A stretch of 64,000 nucleotides of DNA, taken from Zoogloeaceae bacterium. Its GTDB lineage: Bacteria > Pseudomonadota > Gammaproteobacteria > Burkholderiales > Rhodocyclaceae. Positions 56,058-64,000 of the stretch are shown here, one piece after another. The stretch is taken from contig JACKLY010000003.1 in NCBI GenBank assembly GCA_024235655.1, forward strand, positions 186,001-250,000. Reading direction: 5' to 3'. Position numbers and translations under genes: made by a program. The notes beneath the pieces are model-generated. The model saw only the letters and a list, made by a program, of their open reading frames with translations, was not told the DNA's origin and ran no database searches. Positions within the stretch are counted from its first letter, which is position 1; each line of letters starts with the position of its first letter.

Positions 56058-56621
56058 TCAGATCTGGTCGGCAATCAGCGAGCCCTTCGGGTATTCCGCC
56101 AGGCCTGGGAAGTAACTCATCGCTGCAATATTTTTTACGTTGATCGCCACTGCACCACCCTTGGGATGCTGCATGGCGAAGAATGGCATTTCCGAAATCC
56201 GGTGCAGCTCGGCAAAGAAATCGACCCGATTCTGTAGCTTGCGCTCAAGCTGGATACACAGTTTGTGCCCGCCCGTGAGCAAAAACTTCCCGTAACCCTT
56301 GTAGGTAGAACCCAGTTGGGCACCAGCACTACTGGCTTCGGCAGCAGATCTGGCAAGTGCATCAAATGCCTGCTCATCCTCGATCAGGCTTCGTTCTGCA
56401 GGCGCATCGGGCAGGGATATCGCCTGCTTCGTCAGCAAATCGATACGGCTGATATTGTCCGACTGCAACAGGGAACAGGAATGCTGACCACCAATGATGA
56501 TGGTTTTTCCAGCAAAAAGGCGACCGACATTCAGGTCGGCGAGAAGCCCTGCTTCAACCGCCGGATCATTCTGGCAATACGCAAGCACATCGCCGCTGGT
56601 CAGATAGACGCGAATATCCAT
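56058..56621 (-). CDS. conserved hypothetical protein
   Basis: 187 residues, not recognised; no signal peptide. Starts MDIRVYLTSGDVLAYCQNDP, has a GKTIIIGGQHSCSLLQ segment. 14 bases upstream of the exported protein gene, so likely in one operon. The 249 bases upstream (56622-56870) hold no further gene. Confidence 0.6.
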   Translation of the reverse strand: MDIRVYLTSGDVLAYCQNDPAVEAGLLADLNVGRLFAGKTIIIGGQHSCSLLQSDNISRIDLLTKQAISLPDAPAERSLIEDEQAFDALARSAAEASSAGAQLGSTYKGYGKFLLTGGHKLCIQLERKLQNRVDFFAELHRISEMPFFAMQHPKGGAVAINVKNIAAMSYFPGLAEYPKGSLIADQI

Positions 56622-56826
56622 GAACCCTCCACCTATGTTATTGGGTTATGACGTAACAACGGTTCATTGTAGCGAAGGCGGCAGGGAACCGATAGCACGG
56701 AAGCAGGCTTTACCAGAAACTGGCAGCAGAGGTGCATCAAGCGCGCGGACATGGTAAAAACCGGAGTTCAGGATTGCCTTGCGCATCGACCAGGACAGAC
56801 ATCAGGATTTGGCCGCCTCATCAACG

Positions 56827-56859
56827 AAAAAGCCCGTAAAGTCTGGACTTTACGGGCTT
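56827..56859 (-). terminator. terminator after tRNA-Ser
   Basis: Hairpin AAGCCCGTAAAGTC/GACTTTACGGGCTT with a 3-base loop, followed in the minus direction by TTTT. It lies 11 bases after the tRNA. Confidence 0.88.
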
Positions 56860-56869
56860 CCGATAATCG

Positions 56870-56958
<89 letters not shown>

Positions 56959-56996
56959 GCGAAAGGCGCGCAGTATAGCACGAAAAAATGTGAATA

Positions 56997-58353
56997 ATGA
57001 CCAGGCTTTTTTTATCATTTCTGGCTGTCCTGTTCCTCGCCTCCTGCGGTGACTCTCCGCCGCCATTACTCAAGGAAAGCAGCAAGCTGATCGTTCTGAC
57101 GCGAGAAGGCCCAACCACCTTCAAGCGAGACCACAACGGCGTCACCTCGGGGTTTGAGCACGACCTGGTACAGATGTTTGCCAAAGAACTGGGCCTGAAA
57201 GTGAAATTTGTCACGGTCAAGGATGAGGCAGAAATTGCAAAAAAACTGATATCAGGCAAAGCGCATTTCGCTGCGGCCTGGTTAAGCCCCCCCGACAGAC
57301 CGGAATTGATGACCGGACCGAACTACTATGCCAGCAGTAACGTCATTGCCTTGAATGAAGCTGCAATACCGCTGACCAGCCGTGCCGACCTCGCCGGCAA
57401 GGAGATCCTGGTACAAGCCGGCTCACGCCAGGCACATGCTGCGCAAGAGTTGAGCAAATCAACCCCGGGCATCGTCATCCATGAACGGCCATTGAAGAAT
57501 CCGCTTGACCTGCTCGAGCAGGCAGCCAAGCAGCGTGACACGCCAGTGCTGGTGGACAAGGCTATCCTCGACATTGCTACCAACTTCTATCCTCAGTTGC
57601 AGCAATCGGTAGCGGTCGGGGACGACATCCCGATTGCCTGGCAGTTTCCTGTCAATGCCGATCCGGAGCTATTGCTCAAGGCCGTCAGCTTCATCGAACG
57701 TATCCGGGAAAACGGACAACTGGCACGTCTGATTGATCGCTATTTCGGCCATATCGAGCGACTCAAGCCCATCGATGTCATGCATTTCATCGAACGCATC
57801 CGCACCGAGCTTCCGAAGTACAAACCACTGTTCCAAGCAGCTCAAGCCAGCACAGGCATCGATTGGCGCTATCTCGCCGCCCTTGCCTATCAGGAATCGC
57901 ACTGGGACCCGCTGGCAACCAGTCCAACGGGAGTGCGCGGGATGATGATGCTTACCGAAGACACGGCTGATCACTTGAAAGTCAGCAACCGGCTCGATGC
58001 AATGCAGAGCATTCGTGCCGGCAGCGAGTATTTTGCCGACCTGCGAGATTCTCTACCTGCGTCGGTACCGGAGCCGGACCGCACCTGGCTGGCGACAGCA
58101 GCCTACAACCTTGGCATGGGGCACCTGAAGGGCGCCCGCTATTTTGCGCAGCGGCTGAAAAAGGATCCCGATGCCTGGTATGACATGAAGGCGGTACTGC
58201 CGCTGCTCTCGCGACCCGAGTATTACCAGCGCTTGAAATCAGGCAAGGCGCGAGGCGGCGAAGCCGTGATCATGACCGAGAACGTGCGCATGTACTTCGA
58301 CATCCTCAGCCGCTACGAAGCGCCCTATCGCCCGGCAATCACCATGGCCGAGA

Positions 58354-58364
<11 letters not shown>
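56997..58364 (+). CDS. mltF: membrane-bound lytic murein transglycosylase MltF
   Basis: 455 residues. Lipoprotein signal with LASCG (C17), an N-terminal solute-binding-like domain ~28-265 and a C-terminal lytic transglycosylase domain ~280-440 with the catalytic glutamate in AYQESHWDP (~300) and GVRGMMMLTEDTA. Cleaves peptidoglycan at the outer membrane inner face. Its end overlaps serS on the other strand by 11 bases. Confidence 0.94.
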
Positions 58365-59634
<1,270 letters not shown>

Positions 59635-59702
59635 GTTGAAACGTCCGGAATCAGTAGTGGCCACGCCAAACGGCGAAAGAGCGGATTATACGCGAGGCAA
59701 TT

Positions 59703-60344
59703 TCAGGTCTGGCTGCCTGCACCAAAGGCAGACAGGATCCGGCGCAACATGGCGTGCAGGAAACGCCACAATTTGGGCAGCAGCCAGATGATCAGACCGA
59801 GGAATAACAGCAAAAAACCAAGAAAAACCCAGGGATGCATCAGCATCAGCCAGAATCCACCGAGCACCAGGGCTTCCTCGCTCAGCGAAGCCGCCCAGTT
59901 GGAAAATGGTTCTGGTGAGGTATTGATGGCCAGGCGGCTGCCCGCCTTGGTCAGCGCCGTACCGGCGGTAATCGTTCCACCGATAATTCCCGCCGCCAGC
60001 ATCAACGCCGGATCTGCCGCCCCCAGCGAAAACGCAGCGAGCATGCCACCGGCAGGGATACGCACGAAAGTCTGCAAGGTATCCCAGAAGGAATCAAAAC
60101 CGGGGATTTTGTCGGCAACAAATTCTGCCAGCACCATCGTGCCGCTGGCTGCCATAACCAGCGGATGCTGCAGCAAGGCGAGGCTCTCCGGCAAATCAAG
60201 ATAGCCCAGGTGCGCCAGCAGGCCGGCCATGAACAACACGAGATACAGCCGCAGACCACTTGCCCAGGCCAGACCTGCCGCCAGCGCAATGGCCTGCAGC
60301 ATCGGGATCGCTGCCGGAGCGCCAGCAGAGAGGAGTTCGTTCAC
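59703..60344 (-). CDS. DUF4126 membrane protein
   Basis: 213 residues with five or six membrane helices; conserved block LAWASGLRLYLVLFMAGL (~27-44) and GSRLAINTSPEPFSNW (~135). Family function unknown. Start GTG 60344 overlaps the rarA stop (GTGA). Part of the ftsK-lolA-rarA run. Confidence 0.8.
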   Translation of the reverse strand: MNELLSAGAPAAIPMLQAIALAAGLAWASGLRLYLVLFMAGLLAHLGYLDLPESLALLQHPLVMAASGTMVLAEFVADKIPGFDSFWDTLQTFVRIPAGGMLAAFSLGAADPALMLAAGIIGGTITAGTALTKAGSRLAINTSPEPFSNWAASLSEEALVLGGFWLMLMHPWVFLGFLLLFLGLIIWLLPKLWRFLHAMLRRILSAFGAGSQT

Positions 60345-61687
60345 CGACCCGAACCCTTCTTCCGTGCCTCAGCATCCAGTGCGCGCAGGTGCGACAATTT
60401 CTCGCCAATCTTCGTTTCCAGGCCACGCGCAACGGGCTGGTACCAGCGGGTTTCAGGCATGCCATCAGGGAAGTAGTTTTCTCCCGCGGCGTAGCCTTCG
60501 GCTTCGTCATGGGCATAGCGATAAGCCTTGCCGAAGCCCATTTCCTTCATCAGCTTCGTCGGTGCATTGCGCAGGTGCAGGGGCACTGGCCTCGAGCCAT
60601 CTTCGGCAATGAAAGCACGCACCGCGTTGTAGGCGTTGTAGGCGGCATTCGATTTTGCAGCGACGGCAAGATAGATCACGGCATTGGCCAGTGCCAGTTC
60701 GCCTTCCGGTGAGCCAAGCCGTTCGTAGGTTTCTGCTGCACTCAGCGCCATGTCGGCGGCGCGTGGATCGGCCAGGCCGATATCCTCCCAGGCCATGCGC
60801 ACGATGCGCCGGGCCAGATAGCGCGGGTCGGCACCGCCATCCAGCATGCGGCAATACCAGTACAGCGCGGCGTCCGGGTCGGAACCACGCACTGACTTGT
60901 GCAGGGCGGATATCTGGTCGTAGAAGGCATCGCCGCCTTTGTCGAAGCGACGTAATTGCTGCGCCAGGGTGCCATTGACAAAATCACCATCGATCTTGTT
61001 GCGGCTGGTTGAACTTGCTGCCGTGCGGATCTGCTCAAGCAGGTTGAGCAGCTTTCTGGCATCGCCATCGGCGACACCGCACAGACGCTCTCGGGCAGAT
61101 TCGTCAAACGACAGGCTGGGCAGCGCAGCCGCTGTTGCCCGGTCGAACAACAAGCCCATTTCTTGCTCAGACAAGGACTGCAGGGTATAGACCGAGGCTC
61201 GTGAGAGCAGTGCGGAGTTAACTTCGAATGACGGGTTCTCGGTGGTAGCACCGACGAAAGTCACCAGGCCGGATTCAACAAAGGGCAGAAAAGCATCCTG
61301 CTGCCCCTTGTTGAAGCGATGAACCTCATCGACAAAAAGAATGGTGCGGCGGCCCAGCGAGCGATTCACCTCGGCCCGCGCAATCGCTTCACGGATTTCC
61401 TTGACGCCGGAAAGAACTGCCGACAAGGCAATGAAATCGGCTTCGAAGGCATCAGCCATCAAGCGCGCCAGGGTCGTCTTGCCGACACCGGGCGGCCCCC
61501 AGAAGATCATTGAATGCGGCTGCCCGGCATCAAAAGCCAGTCGCAATGGCTTGCCAGCCCCCAACAGATGCGACTGACCAACGACCTCGTCCAGGGTTTT
61601 CGGCCGCAGTTGCTCGGCCAGCGGCACGAATTCAGCACTCTCCCCGGCAGCCGGTGGAGACGAGAACAGGTCAGTCACCGAGCACAT
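60341..61687 (-). CDS. rarA: replication-associated recombination protein A (RarA/MgsA)
   Basis: 448-residue AAA+ ATPase acting at stalled forks. Walker A WGPPGVGKTTLARL (~45), Walker B LFVDEVHRFNKGQQDAFL (~101), sensor TTENPSFEVNSALLSR (~140). Start ATG 61687 lies inside the end of lolA; a GTG three codons later is an alternative. Confidence 0.95.
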   Translation of the reverse strand: MCSVTDLFSSPPAAGESAEFVPLAEQLRPKTLDEVVGQSHLLGAGKPLRLAFDAGQPHSMIFWGPPGVGKTTLARLMADAFEADFIALSAVLSGVKEIREAIARAEVNRSLGRRTILFVDEVHRFNKGQQDAFLPFVESGLVTFVGATTENPSFEVNSALLSRASVYTLQSLSEQEMGLLFDRATAAALPSLSFDESARERLCGVADGDARKLLNLLEQIRTAASSTSRNKIDGDFVNGTLAQQLRRFDKGGDAFYDQISALHKSVRGSDPDAALYWYCRMLDGGADPRYLARRIVRMAWEDIGLADPRAADMALSAAETYERLGSPEGELALANAVIYLAVAAKSNAAYNAYNAVRAFIAEDGSRPVPLHLRNAPTKLMKEMGFGKAYRYAHDEAEGYAAGENYFPDGMPETRWYQPVARGLETKIGEKLSHLRALDAEARKKGSGR

Positions 61688-62288
61688 CCGCCCCGGCAGG
61701 CGGCGTAAAGCGGAAAGTCGCCGCCTCCAGTTTCAGGCCACGTTCGACTCGTGAGAACACCAGCGAAGTCGTCTGGCCAAAACTATCGACCAGTTCCATG
61801 GCTCTCAGCTCGTTCCCGGCGAAGCCGAGACGCACACGCTCAAAACCGCTATCGGTGGACTTGGGTACGGCTTCAACCCACTCCAGCCCATCCTTGTTCT
61901 CCAGGTTGCGCAGGCCGAAATGCTGCTCAAGGGCAGCCATGCCCTCCCCGGCAAGCAAGGCAGCCGGTGAGCCAGCCAAGGCCGTGCCCTGTTTCTTGAC
62001 GGTGACCTGTTTCAGCTCCGGGTCATACAGCCAGACTTTCTCCCCGTCACCGACAATCAGCTGCGGATAGGGTTTTTCAATTTGCCAGCGAAATTTGTGC
62101 GGACGGGAAAGCACCATCGCCCCGGATGAAAACTGGGGTTTTCTGCCATTTTTCGGAATCACCGTCTGCGTAAACTCTGCACGCAGCGTCTTCGTTGTTT
62201 CCAGAAAACTGCGCAAGCGATCCAGAGCATCGGCCTGAGCCAGCGGGGCAGCTACCAGCAGCAGAGAGGCGATCAGCCAGCGCCGCAT
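61671..62288 (-). CDS. lolA: outer-membrane lipoprotein carrier LolA
   Basis: 205 residues from ATG 62288; the GTG one codon earlier is equally in frame. Signal peptide ~1-20 (LIASLLLVAAPLAQA), mature domain with LRAEFTQTVIPKNGRKPQFS, LSRPHKFRWQIEKPYPQLIV and VWLYDPELKQVTVKK. Carries lipoproteins across the periplasm. Coupled to ftsK by a one-base overlap. Confidence 0.95.
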   Translation of the reverse strand: MRRWLIASLLLVAAPLAQADALDRLRSFLETTKTLRAEFTQTVIPKNGRKPQFSSGAMVLSRPHKFRWQIEKPYPQLIVGDGEKVWLYDPELKQVTVKKQGTALAGSPAALLAGEGMAALEQHFGLRNLENKDGLEWVEAVPKSTDSGFERVRLGFAGNELRAMELVDSFGQTTSLVFSRVERGLKLEAATFRFTPPAGADVLGD

Positions 62289-64000
62289 CACTCTTCCGCC
62301 TTGCGCGCCAACACTTCGCGGCCGCCGCGCCCATCCATCGAAGAAACCAGCCCGGCTTTCTCCATGGCTTCGATCAGGCGTGCTGCACGGTTGTAGCCAA
62401 TGCGCAAATGGCGCTGTACCAGCGAGATGGAGGCGCGACGGTTTTTCAGGACGATATCGACCGCCTGATCATAGAGCGGATCGCTCTCGGCATTGCCCTC
62501 GTCGCCACCATCGCCACCCTCACCATCTTCATCATCACCGCCTGCGCCGGTCAGAACGCCTTCGACATACTCCGGGGCACCGGCTTTCTTCAGGTATTCG
62601 ACAACGTGATGAACTTCATCGTCAGCTACAAAAGCGCCGTGCACACGGGTCGGATACCCGGTGCCCGGCGCCAGGTAAAGCATGTCTCCCTGGCCAAGCA
62701 AGGCTTCCGCCCCCATCTGGTCGAGAATGGTGCGTGAATCGATCTTCGATGAAACCTGGAATGAGATCCGGGTCGGAATATTGGCCTTGATCAGGCCGGT
62801 AATCACATCCACCGAAGGTCGCTGCGTTGCCAGAATCAGATGCAAGCCGGCGGCACGTGCCTTCTGTGCCAAGCGGGCAATCAGTTGTTCGACCTTCTTG
62901 CCGACCACCATCATCAGGTCGGCCAGTTCGTCAATGACGACAACGATGTAGGGCAACGTGGTCAGTGGCTCCGGTGCTTCCGGCGTCAGTGATAACGGGT
63001 TGGGGATTTTCTCTCCACGTTTCTCGGCGTCCCGGATCTTGCTGTTGAGACTGGCCAGATTGCGCACGCCCAGCGCGCTCATCAGCTTGTAACGCTTTTC
63101 CATTTCACCGACACACCAGTTCAGCGCATTGGCTGCCTGGCGCATGTCGGTCACCACCGGTGCCAGCAGATGTGGAATGCCTTCGTAGATCGAAAGCTCC
63201 AGCATCTTCGGGTCGACCATGATCAGGCGAACCTTTTCTGGCTCGGACTTGTAGATCATCGACAGGATCATGGCGTTGATGCCCACCGACTTGCCTGAGC
63301 CGGTCGTACCGGCCACCAGCAGGTGCGGCATCTTGGCCAGATCAACGACCATAGGCTGGCCGCCGATATCCTTGCCCAGAGTCAGCGTCAGTGGCGAGGC
63401 CATGTCCTGATAGACCGCACTCGAAATGATTTCCGAGAGGCGTACGGTCTGTCGTTTGGGGTTGGGCAACTCAAGCGCCATGCACGATTTTCCGGGCACG
63501 GTTTCAACAACGCGGATCGACACCAGTGCCAGGGCACGCGCCAGATCACGTGCAAGATTGACGATCTGGGCTCCCTTTACCCCCACTGCCGGCTCGATTT
63601 CATAGCGTGTGACCACCGGCCCGGGATAGGCAGCAATCACCTGCACCTGCACCCCAAACTCAGCCAGCTTGCGCTCGATCAGGCGGGAGGTGAACTCCAT
63701 GGTTTCGGCACTGGGCAATTCAGTCTGGGCAGGCGCCGGTGCAAGCAGATGCAGGGGGGGCAACATGCCGCCCTCAACCACCTCGGGAAACAGCGGGGTC
63801 TGGCGCTCACGCTCGATGCGTTTTTCCACTTTCTTGGAAATTTCCACAACCGGCTGCGGGACTTCAATGAACAGTGGCTCATGATGTTCCACGCGCTTTT
63901 TCTCGACCTCGACCTCGGCTTCCCGCTGATGCGCCACTTCACGGCCAATCCGCCGATCCTGCCAGCGCTCGAAAATTCCGCGGATGCCGAGATAGCTGCC
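62288..64000 (-). CDS. ftsK: DNA translocase FtsK, partial (C-terminal part)
   Basis: Chromosome-segregation ATPase. The frame is still open at 64000, so the N-terminal membrane domain lies outside; 570 residues are seen. Linker with PLHLLAPAPAQTELPSAE, alpha/beta motor with Walker A GTTGSGKSVGINAM, Walker B YIVVVIDELADLMMVVG, LILATQRPSVDVITGLIKAN, and the gamma winged helix RRASISLVQRHLRIGYNRAA at the C-terminus that reads KOPS. First gene of the ftsK-lolA-rarA-DUF4126 run. Confidence 0.95.
   Translation of the reverse strand, partial: GSYLGIRGIFERWQDRRIGREVAHQREAEVEVEKKRVEHHEPLFIEVPQPVVEISKKVEKRIERERQTPLFPEVVEGGMLPPLHLLAPAPAQTELPSAETMEFTSRLIERKLAEFGVQVQVIAAYPGPVVTRYEIEPAVGVKGAQIVNLARDLARALALVSIRVVETVPGKSCMALELPNPKRQTVRLSEIISSAVYQDMASPLTLTLGKDIGGQPMVVDLAKMPHLLVAGTTGSGKSVGINAMILSMIYKSEPEKVRLIMVDPKMLELSIYEGIPHLLAPVVTDMRQAANALNWCVGEMEKRYKLMSALGVRNLASLNSKIRDAEKRGEKIPNPLSLTPEAPEPLTTLPYIVVVIDELADLMMVVGKKVEQLIARLAQKARAAGLHLILATQRPSVDVITGLIKANIPTRISFQVSSKIDSRTILDQMGAEALLGQGDMLYLAPGTGYPTRVHGAFVADDEVHHVVEYLKKAGAPEYVEGVLTGAGGDDEDGEGGDGGDEGNAESDPLYDQAVDIVLKNRRASISLVQRHLRIGYNRAARLIEAMEKAGLVSSMDGRGGREVLARKAEE

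Overview
The window looks like chromosome of a high-GC betaproteobacterium, most likely of the Rhodocyclales (Dechloromonas/Azonexus-like). This rests on gene content and protein style: a compact sdhCDAB-sdhE-gltA-sucA-sucB-lpd cluster beside a GntR regulator and mdh, a Hyb-type uptake hydrogenase, and many c-di-GMP proteins. No 16S rRNA gene is present, so the placement is an inference.

Layout. 0-9.2 kb: edge of a DNA-3-methyladenine glycosylase, mobA, a Cache/HAMP sensor kinase overlapping a sigma54-dependent NtrC-type regulator, and divergently an HDOD protein overlapping a GAF/PAS/GGDEF/EAL protein; then a metallo-hydrolase. 9.2-22.3 kb: TCA-cycle island, with nine minus-strand genes from sdhC to lpd, a divergent GntR/UTRA regulator, and mdh on the plus strand. 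Visible promoters carry inverted repeats that could be operators. 22.3-33.6 kb: mixed metabolic genes (cytochrome b561, HpcH/HpaI lyase, DUF3617 protein, dienoyl-CoA isomerase-like protein, cardiolipin synthase-like protein, SDR), a periplasmic solute-binding protein preceding a 1251-residue GGDEF/EAL protein with a C-terminal CZB-like domain, and two related small unknown genes at 25.8 and 33.4 kb.

33.7-39.4 kb is the accessory highlight. A frameshifted IS3-family element abuts a cluster of four tandem paralogs of an exported ~280-residue protein, interspersed with one truncated lipase-like gene, the 5' stub of a second one next to the IS, and the 3' end of a third reading frame. The shape is that of a decaying effector/immunity cassette array: core sequence conserved, discrete patches variable, ~530 bp identical between copies 2 and 4, and the toxin-side genes truncated. 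The functional reading is inference.

39.4-47 kb: htpG with a near-perfect sigma32 promoter, a CBS/PAS/GAF/GGDEF protein overlapping greB, a PAS-GGDEF cyclase with an I-site, a peroxiredoxin-like protein and a divergent AraC regulator. 47-53.9 kb: membrane-bound uptake hydrogenase operon hybO-A-B-C-D, hypC/hupF-like, hybE, read from a sigma54-type -24/-12 promoter. 54-64 kb: small unknown genes, an alpha/beta hydrolase, tRNA-Ser(CGA), mltF, serS, and the tightly packed ftsK-lolA-rarA-DUF4126-serS run, with ftsK cut by the window end.

How the parts work together: the TCA cluster encodes citrate synthase, 2-oxoglutarate dehydrogenase, succinate dehydrogenase and malate dehydrogenase beside a single local regulator. 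The hydrogenase would feed electrons from H2 to quinone. Five proteins of c-di-GMP architecture suggest heavy second-messenger signalling.
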